62,952 bases of DNA from a virus, in IMG/VR virus record IMGVR_UViG_3300048586_000467, positions 1 to 62,952 of that record; one strand, given 5' to 3'. Under the pieces are notes generated by a model that saw nothing but the letters and a program-made list of their open reading frames with translations, had not been told where the DNA came from and did no database searches. The translations under genes and the position numbers were made by a program. Numbering within the stretch: position 1 is the stretch's first letter; each line of letters starts with the position of its first letter. Below, one piece after another: positions 15,500 through 25,295 of the stretch.

Positions 15500-18400
15500 G
15501 CCGCATTACCTCCGCCGCAGATATTCACGATACGCCCTGAGCCGGTGTAGTCCCCCTTGCGACTATCAAACGGTCCACCATCTTCGCTTACTGCGATTTC
15601 GCCGTTGATCCCCCACCCATAAAGCACATCGGGATCGTCGCCGGAAATATTGCCAGCCGTCAGCTTGACGGTGGACAACACATCCGGCTGGACGAGCGTC
15701 TCCCAAGTTTGCGCACCATTACGGGAGAGGAAGACCCCATACCGGTCATCCGATTGTGCATTGTTGCGATGACCGAACAGCAGGACGCGGTTTTTGTCGA
15801 TGTCACACGTCTTGACGGAAAACTGGAACTCGGGGCCGTATTTGATACCACTGACCACCGGCGATACGTCAGCCTGAGCGCCAGCGCCGACGACCTTATA
15901 CAACCGTAACAGTCGTCGCAGGCCGCCGTCGTGAGTGACATGCCCGAAGTAAGCTGTGCTGTCATCTTCAAACGGCACATGAATTTCAAATGCCATACCA
16001 GCGTTGCCTGTACTCGTGATATTCGGATTGCTCAGATCGCCAAATGTCATTGCGCTGTCGGTCGATACGCGGCCATCGGTGAGTTGTGAACCGATGGATG
16101 CCGAATTTACAAATAACGAGATAATTGTCCGGTTTTGGTGTGGCGATACAGCAACGCCTGTTGAGTGACTGATTCCTGCGCCTAGATCCCAATTGGCGAA
16201 GGTGTTGGTCTTTGTAAGTGTCAGGCCATCCAGCGTGCGATGTACGTCAATGCCAACGCCATAGCGATACGACGTGATAACCCCGAAATTCGGAATGCCG
16301 CGCTCGAACTGCATCCGTCGGTCGTCCGTTGTGCCGCCGAGCGCAACCGCCGCACTCAGGGTTGGCGAGCCGAAAATATTGCTGATCTTCTGGAATTGGG
16401 TCGTCGTAACAATCCAGCCGTCGACAGTGGACGATTTGTAACTTTGCGCGTCGACGATAAACATCAGAACGTTGCCGCCGCCCCAATTCGTCAATGTAGT
16501 CAAATTCAGTACATGCCAGCGAGGGCCACTCATTGATGATCTGATGTCGAAACCAGACCCGTTGATATTTGGCCCCGTCCTCAACAATTCATTCGCTGTT
16601 GTGAATGCTGCAAGCGTTACCGTGCCGCGTGGGATACCATACAGTTGCGAAGGCGTCAGCTGAGGAACATAAAGACCTGGGAATGACAGGGATGGTGGTG
16701 TATAGATCGTCCCCAACCCTGGCGTGGTGCTTTGCGCAATCGGCTGCTCCTGCCCCGGATTGCCCCTCGTCACCTGTTCCAGTGTGTAGGTGATGACCTT
16801 CTCCTGCGCGCCTGGCTCCTGACTGTGTGCCACGCTGATGCGCTTGACGATGAACAGCACATTACTCAGTGTCGCGCCTGTCAGACTGTCGTCTTCGTAG
16901 GTGATCGAGACAAGATCGCCCGGTCGCATATGATCGGCGTTGCCCAGGCGCACCAGCGTCACTTCAGGCCGCGGATTGTTGAGCCGTGCCCAGTGATGCC
17001 CGGCGATCTCCATCAGCCGTGCCAGCGGGCTTGTCGTGGGCAGAATGACGCCCGTGTCGTAGTCCTGACGCCCGCCGACGCCGGAGCCGGTTCGACCCGG
17101 CCCACGCGCCAGCCACTTCCCTTCGGTGCTGCCGTTCCAGTTCTTTCCGCCGACTTCCGTCAGGCCGACACGCTCCAGCAGTTCATTCAGCAGTGACAGG
17201 CCCGACTCATAAGGCCAGTGATCGGGTGTCAGCGACGCCGCGACCGGCACCGCAGCCCGGTCGCCGCTGCTCATATACGAGATGTGCGGCTTGATGCGTA
17301 GGCCGCCCAGTTCGTCGCAATACGGGTCTGCCGTAATGCGCTTCCCCAGGCTGACGAGTTGATCCCATAGCTTGCCCTCGTCGATGGTTTCTTCGCGGGT
17401 CGCGTTGGTGATGCCGCTGGGCCTGAAATTGCAGATCTGGAGGAACGTGCTGTGCTGGCCCAGGTCGTAGGCAATCAGCCGGTCAATCGTGATGTTGGGC
17501 ATCAGATTCCAGCGGCCCGTGCCGTTGGTGATCTTGTCACTCGGCCCGCCCCAGTTGCGTAGCCAGGTCGCGCCTCCGCCGAGTTCAAGCGTCCACTCGT
17601 CGGCGTCGGGTTTGTAGAGCGTCGTCTCGCGCACCGCCCAGCCGCGCGTCTGGCCCAGGTAACAGTCGGGCGCCTCGTCGTCCCCGAAAGTCGCCACCTC
17701 CCAATAGATGCATTCCGTCTGGCGCGGAACGTCGACTTCGTCAGCCTCGTCCTCGTTACCAAAGAAGACCAGCGTCAGGTCACGGCCCTCGAAGCGCTCG
17801 TCGCGCTCAACGCGGAAATTACTCAGCGGCGGGTTGTCCCGGTCTGCAACGTAGATACCCAGCGGCTTCCAGCCCACCTTGCCATTCGTGTCGGTGACTT
17901 CGAGATGGATATGCCGATGCGGGGTCGACTTCGGGAACGTGACCAGAATCGTCGTGTCGGTCAGTTCGTAGCCGTCGACGAGCGTGCCGTCCGCAATGTC
18001 CCATTCGACCCCGCTGATGGTGGCGCCGGCGGCCATCGCCACGCCAACCGCCGTCAGCTGCACCGTGCGGTAGTCCTCGCCTGGATCGTTGAAGCCGGCC
18101 ATGCACACCGGCAACCAGTCGCCGTTGGCGTCGACGGCATGGACGATGTTGGCGATGGGCAGCATGTCTTCGTTCTGGTCGCTGTAGACTTCGTCGAAGT
18201 CCTTATACTGCGTGAAGGTGTTGTTATACGACGTGCCGCTGGCCGACGCAGTCAGGCGCCACTGGCGGTTCCAGATCAGGTATTCGTCGCGCACGGTCAG
18301 GTAGACATTGTCGTACAGATCGAGCTTGCCCGGCGCGGTCGCGGCGATATACAGGATGCTCGACGTGGGCGCCTTACGGACGCGCACAGAGCCGATATCG

Positions 18401-18639
18401 CGTGCGCCTGCGGTCGTCCCGAAGTCAACCGTCATGCCCGCCCTGACGTCCGTGTAGGCCCCCAGCGTGACGTTATCAAATGTGACCTGGTAGTAGACGC
18501 CGCTGCTGCTGTCGGTTGGCGGCTGGCCGTTGATCTGCGCCTGAAAGACCGCAGTGCGCGGGTTGACCGACAGGTAGCGCTCGACGTCGTATTCGAGGTT
18601 TTCGAGGATGGCGAGCTGGGGCGCGGTGGGTTTGGGCAT
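15496..18639 (-). CDS. Large tail-tip/hub protein with C-terminal propeller-like region
   Basis: 1047 residues. The first ~650 residues resemble prophage tail hub proteins of the Gp18/ORF48 kind (for example IDRLIAYDLGQHSTFLQICNF, then GDLVSITYEDDSLTG near 580-600). After a linker at ~660, the last ~390 residues have blade-like repeats ending SEDGGPFDSRKGDYTGSGR, similar to BNR/sialidase-type propellers. Located after the tape measure and a small tail gene, it is the expected central tail protein that contacts the cell surface. Confidence 0.65.
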   Translation of the reverse strand: MPKPTAPQLAILENLEYDVERYLSVNPRTAVFQAQINGQPPTDSSSGVYYQVTFDNVTLGAYTDVRAGMTVDFGTTAGARDIGSVRVRKAPTSSILYIAATAPGKLDLYDNVYLTVRDEYLIWNRQWRLTASASGTSYNNTFTQYKDFDEVYSDQNEDMLPIANIVHAVDANGDWLPVCMAGFNDPGEDYRTVQLTAVGVAMAAGATISGVEWDIADGTLVDGYELTDTTILVTFPKSTPHRHIHLEVTDTNGKVGWKPLGIYVADRDNPPLSNFRVERDERFEGRDLTLVFFGNEDEADEVDVPRQTECIYWEVATFGDDEAPDCYLGQTRGWAVRETTLYKPDADEWTLELGGGATWLRNWGGPSDKITNGTGRWNLMPNITIDRLIAYDLGQHSTFLQICNFRPSGITNATREETIDEGKLWDQLVSLGKRITADPYCDELGGLRIKPHISYMSSGDRAAVPVAASLTPDHWPYESGLSLLNELLERVGLTEVGGKNWNGSTEGKWLARGPGRTGSGVGGRQDYDTGVILPTTSPLARLMEIAGHHWARLNNPRPEVTLVRLGNADHMRPGDLVSITYEDDSLTGATLSNVLFIVKRISVAHSQEPGAQEKVITYTLEQVTRGNPGQEQPIAQSTTPGLGTIYTPPSLSFPGLYVPQLTPSQLYGIPRGTVTLAAFTTANELLRTGPNINGSGFDIRSSMSGPRWHVLNLTTLTNWGGGNVLMFIVDAQSYKSSTVDGWIVTTTQFQKISNIFGSPTLSAAVALGGTTDDRRMQFERGIPNFGVITSYRYGVGIDVHRTLDGLTLTKTNTFANWDLGAGISHSTGVAVSPHQNRTIISLFVNSASIGSQLTDGRVSTDSAMTFGDLSNPNITSTGNAGMAFEIHVPFEDDSTAYFGHVTHDGGLRRLLRLYKVVGAGAQADVSPVVSGIKYGPEFQFSVKTCDIDKNRVLLFGHRNNAQSDDRYGVFLSRNGAQTWETLVQPDVLSTVKLTAGNISGDDPDVLYGWGINGEIAVSEDGGPFDSRKGDYTGSGRIVNICGGGNAA

Positions 18640-19061
18640 CAGGCTTCCTCAAGCGCCACCATGCGCTCAAAATCAAACGTCAGGCTGGCCAGCCCATTAC
18701 GGAAGAATTGGCGCACGCCGCCGCTATAGTCCAGCCAGTGAGCGATTACGTTGAAGTTATTGAACGGATGTCCCGGCAGGTTGTAATTTGGCATCCGCAT
18801 GGTCATCGCCACTGTTTGGGCCGTCCACAGGTTCTCGTGCAGGTATTCAACTTCAGCAAGTTCACAGGCCGCCAGCGTCCAACGTGCGCGTGACCGTCCG
18901 ATCAGCTTGCGTGTCCGGTCACCCGCAATGACCTGAGGCTGAAGCCAGTCGTCGTCGATGGTCCCGAGCAGTTCGTAGCGCGAGAACAGCGGCGCCGACA
19001 GCAGGTGCAGCGCCACCGGTGTTTCGTTGTGTCCAACCACCAGGCCGTAGTAGTCGCTCAT
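18639..19061 (-). CDS. Distal tail-like protein
   Basis: 140 residues, one base overlap with both neighbours. Beta-rich, with WLQPQVIAGDRTRKLIGRSRARW in the middle. In siphophages the slot between tape measure and hub holds the distal tail (Dit) or an equivalent connector; assignment by position only. Confidence 0.45.
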   Translation of the reverse strand: MSDYYGLVVGHNETPVALHLLSAPLFSRYELLGTIDDDWLQPQVIAGDRTRKLIGRSRARWTLAACELAEVEYLHENLWTAQTVAMTMRMPNYNLPGHPFNNFNVIAHWLDYSGGVRQFFRNGLASLTFDFERMVALEEA

Positions 19062-21862
19062 CAGAGACGCACCCCCGCGTAGCGCTGCTGCTGAAGCCGT
19101 GGAATGATGTTGGTCAGGAACTTCTGTTCTACCTTGGCGGCAATCGCATCAGCGTCCAGGTTGCTGCCGTTGATCGGGATCGACATGCCTCGGAAGTCGA
19201 TGTACGTATCGCCCCCACCCTGCCCCCGACGACCACCGGGCAATACCGATGTATCACCTTCCAGCAGCTGCCGCGTTTTCGAAGCATTCAGGACATACGT
19301 CTGATCGTCGAAGATCATGAACTGTCCGCGTCGGTTGATGCCCGACTCCATGCCTTCTTCGTTGACATTCACAAGGCGACGTGCAGGCGTGTCACCCCCA
19401 GCGGCGCGCTGCAGGAAGCCCGCTGCAAACGGGTCCTGCACATAGACGTACTGGGGCGTGATGACTGAAGACTGGTTATTGGCCTGCCGCACGAGGTTAT
19501 TGGCAATCCCGATCATGCGGTTGGCCCACTCTGCTGTCGCGATCAGCACCGCGTTATTGGCCTGGTTTTTCAGGCTGATCTCGCTATTGAGCGCAGTCGA
19601 TAGATTCGACAGTTCGATGTTGTAGGCCTGGATTTGCAGGTTCACATCCTGCTGATACTTCGCCAGCGTCGCGTTGACCTCACGGCGGTTCTGATCGATG
19701 AGCTGGTTGTAGCGCTTCTGGTAATCGCGCAGCCGTTCCTGTTCCTGCTCGTCGAGCGAGTCCTTGAGATTGTCGAGGTCTTCCTTACGCTGGTCGCTTT
19801 GCGTATCGAACTTGTCCTGCTCATCCTGCACCTGGTTGCGAAGGTCACGCTCCGCTTCCAGCGCAGCACGAATGTTGCCGTCGGCCGCCGCATCTTCGAT
19901 GCGAATCTGCCCGTCGCGCTGAATGCGCAGCAGGTTATCCCGGTGATCTTTCACACGCCGGACTTCGGCCTGGTGGAACTTTTCGAGCTGGTCTTCTGCA
20001 CGGATCTGGTCCCGGCGCTGCTGTTCGAAGAAGGTGTCATCCAGATTCGCCAGCCCCTGATCGAGCTGGTCTGCCAGTTCTGTCAGGCGGTTATCACGGG
20101 CCACAGTCAACCGACTGATGGTCTGGTTCAGCTGTTCGTCCAACTTCTCCGTTTCTTCTCGCAACTGTCGCACCGCGACGTCCGGGCGGACTGACGCTAG
20201 AGTGTTCAGTTCGGCGTTCAGATCCACCATCCGCTGCTGAGCCGCGCTGAGGCGCTGCGCCCCTTCGTCGGACGCGGCCGAGAGCGCAATCAGTTCCGGG
20301 AGCTGACGTGCAATCGCCTCCTGCTCGGCTCGAATGGCCTGGGCGCGTTGATCGATCCCTTCCACGGTGCCACGGGACAACAGTTCGGCAGCCTGCGTCT
20401 CCATCGCAATCCGCTGATCGATCACGCGAAGCTGCTGTTCAATCGCCATCTCTTCGCGTTCACGTAGGCTGATGTTGACTTCCAACGCCCGGTTGACACG
20501 GTCAATGTCGTCGCGGTTCTGGCGCAACTGATCGCGATAGACCATGTATTGGTTAATCAGATCAGGCGGCACACTGGCGGCCGCCAACGCGCTGCGTATC
20601 GCATCGCTCGACGATTGCCCCTCGGCCACAAAGCGATCTGCCTGTTCGCGGATCTGGGCCGTCGTCGCACCATAACTGGTCGAGATCGACTCCATCGCCG
20701 CCTCAAGGCCGCGATTCTCGGCGCGATACTGGTCGATCCGGTCACGGGCCTGTGTCGACGACATGCGGCTGAATTCACGCTCCTGAAGCACGTTTTGCCG
20801 CGCCTCATCCGCACTGGCCTGCACCGTTTTGGCCCGGGCTTCGGCAAGCTGGCGCTCCATTTCAATCGCGTCGTTGCCGGCAAAGACGTTTTGCTCCAAC
20901 CCCTGCTGGTAGCGGGTCGTCGTCTGGGTATTGGTCTGAAGCTCGGCCTCGGTCTTCTTCAGCGCTTCTTCGAGCGCACTAAAGGCACCCGCCGCAAACA
21001 TGCTGCGTGCGACCGGGTCGCCAAACTGAGCCTGCGCCTGCTGAAACGCCGAGTCGAGTGCGTTCTTGGCCTCGGCGCGCTGCGCTTCGAGGGCCGGGCG
21101 GATGCGTTCCAGCGTGGCGATCTGTTCACGCACCTGCTCTGAAGTCAGCGTGCCGACGGCGTTGTAATAGTTTTCCTGCGCCGAGACCGCCCCATCCAGC
21201 AGGCGTTTGCTCGCCTCAATTTCCTTATTGAAACGATCCACTCCAATCGCCATCGCGACCACACCCGCCGCCGCGATAGGCCCGGCAATCGCCAGTTGGG
21301 ATGCGCCTGCCCCAAGTGCATCCAAGCCTGCACCCGCGCCGCGCAGCAAGCGCCCGATCTGATCCGTCGACAGGCCGCCCCCAATCTGAATGGAGGGCAA
21401 ATTGAACAGCATGCGACCGGCGCTGGTGACCCGATTGCCAAAGGACGCACCGCCTCCACCGCCATCGCCGCCGCCACCCATGAAGTCGCGTCGGAGCTGT
21501 CCTGTGAAACTATCATTTCCTTCACGGGCATTGCGGACCACCTGCGCATCAGCTAACCGTCGACTGATCGTGCCGCTGACGCGCTCATTCATCGGCGTCT
21601 TGGCGATCCGGTCGAGGTTTTCCAGCTCTTTCCGCAGCGCTTCAATGTCGTTCTGGGTTTCTTTGGTGTCCTGACGCATCCGGCGGAATTCGTTGCGCAC
21701 CGATTCAACGCCAAGTCGACTGGCTGGCCCCAGGTCACCCAGGTCATTGCCGACACTGCCAACCCGCTCTCGCAACATCTCCGTATCCCGGATTGTGTCT
21801 GCGAGAGCGGCCTTGTCAGAGCGCCATCGAACTATGAATTCCGAAACTTCGTCGGCCATCAT
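19061..21862 (-). CDS. Tape measure protein
   Basis: 933 residues. It is dominated by long coiled coils (about 20-110, 330-800) with one alanine/glycine hydrophobic patch (LAIAGPIAAAGVVAMAIG, about 190-208). The C-terminus after 810 is globular, with GQFMIFDDQTYVLNASKTRQLLEG. Position directly after the frameshifted tail chaperone pair confirms the role: it sets tail length and is threaded into the tail tube. The start codon overlaps the chaperone stop. Confidence 0.85.
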   Translation of the reverse strand: MMADEVSEFIVRWRSDKAALADTIRDTEMLRERVGSVGNDLGDLGPASRLGVESVRNEFRRMRQDTKETQNDIEALRKELENLDRIAKTPMNERVSGTISRRLADAQVVRNAREGNDSFTGQLRRDFMGGGGDGGGGGASFGNRVTSAGRMLFNLPSIQIGGGLSTDQIGRLLRGAGAGLDALGAGASQLAIAGPIAAAGVVAMAIGVDRFNKEIEASKRLLDGAVSAQENYYNAVGTLTSEQVREQIATLERIRPALEAQRAEAKNALDSAFQQAQAQFGDPVARSMFAAGAFSALEEALKKTEAELQTNTQTTTRYQQGLEQNVFAGNDAIEMERQLAEARAKTVQASADEARQNVLQEREFSRMSSTQARDRIDQYRAENRGLEAAMESISTSYGATTAQIREQADRFVAEGQSSSDAIRSALAAASVPPDLINQYMVYRDQLRQNRDDIDRVNRALEVNISLREREEMAIEQQLRVIDQRIAMETQAAELLSRGTVEGIDQRAQAIRAEQEAIARQLPELIALSAASDEGAQRLSAAQQRMVDLNAELNTLASVRPDVAVRQLREETEKLDEQLNQTISRLTVARDNRLTELADQLDQGLANLDDTFFEQQRRDQIRAEDQLEKFHQAEVRRVKDHRDNLLRIQRDGQIRIEDAAADGNIRAALEAERDLRNQVQDEQDKFDTQSDQRKEDLDNLKDSLDEQEQERLRDYQKRYNQLIDQNRREVNATLAKYQQDVNLQIQAYNIELSNLSTALNSEISLKNQANNAVLIATAEWANRMIGIANNLVRQANNQSSVITPQYVYVQDPFAAGFLQRAAGGDTPARRLVNVNEEGMESGINRRGQFMIFDDQTYVLNASKTRQLLEGDTSVLPGGRRGQGGGDTYIDFRGMSIPINGSNLDADAIAAKVEQKFLTNIIPRLQQQRYAGVRL

Positions 21863-22125
21863 TCATCTTCCGGTAGCCCGTCGCGCTGGAACTGGAGCAG
21901 ATACCCGGCCTGAAAGACATCCCTGCGCCAGTCGCGTGGAATGGCGGCAATTTCGTCTGGCAGTGGCATCCGCCCCGTAATTTCCATCTGACGAAAGGCG
22001 TCGGTGGCTAAGAACGGGTCGTAGGTAAAGCGCCAGTCCTCCGGCTCTTCGTCGACCCGTGTTTTCTTACGCTCGCCCTCCGCGATTCTTTTCCAGTGCT
22101 GGCGGAGTTTTACCCGGCTTTCTTT
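21859..22125 (-). CDS. Tail assembly chaperone, frameshifted C-terminal part (gpT-like)
   Basis: This open frame has no good start of its own and overlaps the end of the chaperone gene at 22110. A -1 slip at A-AAG (22122-22125 on the plus coordinates, lysine codon AAG) would join chaperone residues up to about GAK with the continuation KESRVKLRQ to LPEDE. Lambda-type gpG/gpGT proteins are made this way in the same map position. The slip site is inferred from the reading frames. Confidence 0.65.
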   Translation of the reverse strand, partial: KESRVKLRQHWKRIAEGERKKTRVDEEPEDWRFTYDPFLATDAFRQMEITGRMPLPDEIAAIPRDWRRDVFQAGYLLQFQRDGLPEDE

Positions 22126-22646
22126 GCGCCGGGTTCGGAGTTTGGGTCCGCACGCTCCGCATCGGTCAGCTTTTCGTCTGGCAGCAAGGGGCGTGGTGCG
22201 CCGAGACTGATCGCATGTGCGCCGCTGTAGGCCTTCTTCCATGCTTCCTGAACGGACCAGCCCATGTCGAGGCGGTAGTTCCAGAGCGCCAGGTAGTCCG
22301 GCAGCGGCATGGTCGCCTCGTTGATCCACCAGGTGACGAAGGCATGAAACGCTTCCAGCTCGATATGGTCATGCCAATCTGAGAGCTGAAACGTGCTCGT
22401 TGCGACCAGCCAGCCCGCGAAGTTGGCCGCCTCATTCATCAGACTGTCGTCTGTGATCTTATTGGCGGTCTTGAGGCCCTCATAGATCTGGCGCATGTGG
22501 GCATCATCACCGAGCGTCGTGTAACGCATCCCGAAGACAATGCGCCCGAAAAAGGCCGTATGCTCATACGTTGCCGGACGGCGATTCGGCACCGTCAGCG
22601 TTTCCACTGCCGGCGTCTGGTTTGGTGCTGCGGCCTTTTCGGTCAT
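22110..22646 (-). CDS. Tail assembly chaperone (gpG-like)
   Basis: 178 residues, helical, with a conserved-looking core MRQIYEGLKTANKITDDSL and WWINEATMPLPDYLALWNYRLDMG. The start at 22646 has AGGAGATCAAGG upstream. Its end overlaps the frame of the gpT-like part. It binds the tape measure during tail assembly in related phages. It overlaps the upstream gene by 83 bases, which is unusual. Confidence 0.75.
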   Translation of the reverse strand: MTEKAAAPNQTPAVETLTVPNRRPATYEHTAFFGRIVFGMRYTTLGDDAHMRQIYEGLKTANKITDDSLMNEAANFAGWLVATSTFQLSDWHDHIELEAFHAFVTWWINEATMPLPDYLALWNYRLDMGWSVQEAWKKAYSGAHAISLGAPRPLLPDEKLTDAERADPNSEPGAKKAG

Positions 22647-22902
22647 TACCCTTGATCTCCTGGGTCTGCTCTTCGTTGGCGGGCGGCGCCATCAGCGCCT
22701 TGACTTCGGCGATTGCGGCCTCGCAATCCTTACCAATGGGCAGCATGACGAAACAACGCTGCCCTTCTTGGTTGCGTCCAATCCCCTGCTGGATCGACTC
22801 GGCGATCTTGTATTCATCGCCGAGCACGTTGCGCTTTGGGAAGTTGAACTTGCCATCCGCGCCCTGGGTGCCAAGGCGCGGGTCGATGTTCTGGTCACTC
22901 AT
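22564..22902 (-). CDS. Hypothetical protein between tail tube and chaperone
   Basis: 112 residues. The first ~75 residues look folded (DGKFNFPKRNVLGDEYKIAE, GQRCFVMLPIGKDCEAAIAEVKALM); the rest is hydrophilic and overlaps the chaperone start by 83 bases. Position suggests a tail assembly accessory or a first chaperone component. Confidence 0.55.
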   Translation of the reverse strand: MSDQNIDPRLGTQGADGKFNFPKRNVLGDEYKIAESIQQGIGRNQEGQRCFVMLPIGKDCEAAIAEVKALMAPPANEEQTQEIKGNDRKGRSTKPDAGSGNADGAESPSGNV

Positions 22903-22940
22903 GAGCGGTGTCCTCAGTAACCCAACCCGTGTCGATGTGA

Positions 22941-23828
22941 CTAGGCCGGGATCGCATCGAATTCAGTCAGATACAGGGAGTGCCACTGCTCGTTTGCGGC
23001 GGTGGCTGGCAGGACAACAGCGCCCGTGGTGGTCGAGACCGACGTCGGCGCGCTCGCGACACTGTCCTTGGTGAACCAGTTGTCGGTGTTGCCGCCGGTG
23101 ACGGTGCTTTTGACTGGCAGATACCCCAGGTTGAAACCACCTGCTTCGGCGTCCAGGTCCGCCACGTGGAAGGTCAAGCCAATCGGGTGCTCGGTGACCG
23201 CATAGAAGTAGTCGGTCATGTTGTCTTTGTAGCCCTGGTTCGTACCAAAGGCCACGCCGTTCGGGAACTTGCCGCTGAAGCTGGGACGGATGACGCCGCG
23301 CCCCGGCGACACGTTACGCCCGCCCTCGCGGGTGAAGCTCGCCAGGTCGAGTTCCATCTCGAAATTCGGCAGGAAGAAGTTGAGGTAGTAGTTATCCCCG
23401 TCGCTCCCCGCTTCACGGCTCTGGAAACGCGCCGTGAAGATTGCGCCCATCTGCTGCAGCACCGGATTGGCGTGGTTGGGGCTAAACATGGCCCAGTTGG
23501 CGACGGTGGTCGTATCGATCTTCGACTTGTTCGCCATTGTCATGATGTTGGCGTCGAGGTTGGCGAAATCGACCTGGATCTGCCCCATTGACTCGACCCC
23601 GCCGGTCATCTGACCGAGAATGCCGCGACCGCCGAGAAATTCGTTGATGGCGCGCTGCACCTGGGGCATGGTCGCCGTAACCGGGTCACGAACCAGGTAG
23701 GCGTGACTGGTCACCGGGGCGGTGATGGCGGCAGGGTTGGCAAGAATGCCATAAGCCTTGCTGTTGTAGCGCTTATAGAACTGGGCATAGATAAATTGTG
23801 CGACACTGCCTTTTCCAGGCGTTGGCAT
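22941..23828 (-). CDS. Major tail (tube) protein candidate
   Basis: 295 residues. Beta-rich protein, starting MPTPGKGSVAQFIYAQFYKRY, with a C-terminal Ser/Thr/Val-rich stretch. It lies between the tail terminator-like gene and the chaperones, the usual slot of the tail tube subunit. The length is in the normal range. Confidence 0.65.
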   Translation of the reverse strand: MPTPGKGSVAQFIYAQFYKRYNSKAYGILANPAAITAPVTSHAYLVRDPVTATMPQVQRAINEFLGGRGILGQMTGGVESMGQIQVDFANLDANIMTMANKSKIDTTTVANWAMFSPNHANPVLQQMGAIFTARFQSREAGSDGDNYYLNFFLPNFEMELDLASFTREGGRNVSPGRGVIRPSFSGKFPNGVAFGTNQGYKDNMTDYFYAVTEHPIGLTFHVADLDAEAGGFNLGYLPVKSTVTGGNTDNWFTKDSVASAPTSVSTTTGAVVLPATAANEQWHSLYLTEFDAIPA

Positions 23829-23838
23829 GGCAGCCTCC

Positions 23839-24333
23839 TTAGTGGTTGCCTAGAACGGGCGGAAAGCTCACGGTGAACGGGAGCGTCAACGTGAACTCAA
23901 TCCCGATGTGACTGTTGTTGTCGAAAACGCCATAGGGTGAGGTCTGTTCGATTGCTACCCCGTCGACGTCGAGATACTTCGGAACCTTCTGGCCCGCAGT
24001 GATAATCAGGCCACGACGCATATCGAAGTAATTGATGACCGTGGGCATGATGACCCATAGCTTTTCTTCGAGACGCCCGTCATAGTTACTGCCAACGACA
24101 CCCAGAATCAGCCGCAGTGCCACCGGATAGACCTGACGGTTCATCTGGGCCGCGACGCGCTCGCGCGTGTTCGTCGAGCCGGGATAAATCCACCAGATCG
24201 GGACGGGCGGCTTGAGATTGACGTATTTCGCCACCCGCACCACCGGGGGATCGAATGTGCTGGACACATCCAGCAACCCTTCTTTGACCCGGTCGATTGC
24301 CACGTCGAGATAGGTGTTATTGACTTGGCTCAT
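23839..24333 (-). CDS. Tail terminator / head-tail joining protein candidate
   Basis: 164 residues. MSQVNNTYLDVAIDRVKEGLL starts a helix; the remainder is mixed, with PVALRLILGV and a beta C-terminus. The ATG at 24333 overlaps the upstream stop. Position between the connector and tube genes supports a terminator (gpU-like) role. Confidence 0.5.
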   Translation of the reverse strand: MSQVNNTYLDVAIDRVKEGLLDVSSTFDPPVVRVAKYVNLKPPVPIWWIYPGSTNTRERVAAQMNRQVYPVALRLILGVVGSNYDGRLEEKLWVIMPTVINYFDMRRGLIITAGQKVPKYLDVDGVAIEQTSPYGVFDNNSHIGIEFTLTLPFTVSFPPVLGNH

Positions 24334-25295
24334 ATCGCGCCCCATGCGCCTTTCTGGTCGGTCTGCGCCTTGGGCGCGAACGTCTCCAGAATCGCCGAGA
24401 CTTCATGCGGCGCGTCCGGCGGGAAGGTGATGGTTCCCATCCCGTCATTTTTCTTGTCGGCATAGTTACCGCGCCGCGAATACAGATAGGCCACCCAGAG
24501 GACACACGCCCGCTGGATCATCGATTCCGGCTGCCAGACGTAGATGAGCGTGTTCTGGTTGTGCGCCGCCGCGCTGGTCCCACGCACGGCGCGGGCAACG
24601 GTCAGCGTGTCGGGATCCGCCTCTTCTTCGCCTTCGGTGATCGCCTCGATCAGCAGCCATTCGCTTTCGATCTGAAGCAACTGCCCCACCGACAGCCCCG
24701 ATGCATCAGTAACCGTCAGTGCGTTCGCATCGGCAGCCAATGGGTTATTGCCCACCACCTGGTTGTGTTTGCGCCAGGCGTGCGCGTAGTCGCTGTGGTA
24801 GCCCCATGTCCCGGTGATCCTGATGGCTTCGACCGGGTCGGTGTCGTACTCACTCCAGGCATGGGCCGACTCGGGCAACATACGCAGTGCCCAGGCAGGC
24901 GTGGTATTGCGCGGATACAGATAGAAATCCGCATCCGCGCGGCCTTCACGGGTGCCGTCCCACAGATCCAGCGTCTCGCCCATGCCGTCTTCAACCTCGC
25001 TCACAGTGAGCAGGGGTTGACGGAGTTGCAAGAGCAGATCAGGGTCATCCGCCTGGCCCTGTGTCAGCACACTGGGACCCCAACTGTTCGCCATGGACGC
25101 CTGCGGCGCGTCGACGTAGCGGGTGGCTTTACGTGGCGCAAACTCAAAGCCCAGCGAAGGCCAGTTGTCGATCCGCTCGGTCACCCACTCCAGCGCCTGG
25201 AGGACGTAAGCGTCTTCCTCGGCTGTCGTTTCGTTACCGGCTGTATCGACCACCAGCTCCTGTCGGGCTTCCTGCAGAGTCGCATACCACGTCAT
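24330..25295 (-). CDS. Head-tail connector (gp6-like) with inserted domain
   Basis: 321 residues. The two ends match helical connector adaptors (EEDAYVLQALEWVTERIDNW near 28-47 and SMIQRACVLWVAYLYSRRGNY near 268-288). Between ~185 and 260 a beta domain (ANALTVTDASGLSVGQLLQIESEWLLIEAI, TLTVARAVRGTSAAAH) is inserted, similar to a repeated module often found in phage structural proteins. Confidence 0.6.
   Translation of the reverse strand: MTWYATLQEARQELVVDTAGNETTAEEDAYVLQALEWVTERIDNWPSLGFEFAPRKATRYVDAPQASMANSWGPSVLTQGQADDPDLLLQLRQPLLTVSEVEDGMGETLDLWDGTREGRADADFYLYPRNTTPAWALRMLPESAHAWSEYDTDPVEAIRITGTWGYHSDYAHAWRKHNQVVGNNPLAADANALTVTDASGLSVGQLLQIESEWLLIEAITEGEEEADPDTLTVARAVRGTSAAAHNQNTLIYVWQPESMIQRACVLWVAYLYSRRGNYADKKNDGMGTITFPPDAPHEVSAILETFAPKAQTDQKGAWGAI

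Noticed and set aside
19116-19131. GGAAC-like LexA box (AGGAAC-TTCT-GTTCTA)
   Set aside because: It lies inside the tape measure gene, far from any promoter, with two mismatches; probably chance.
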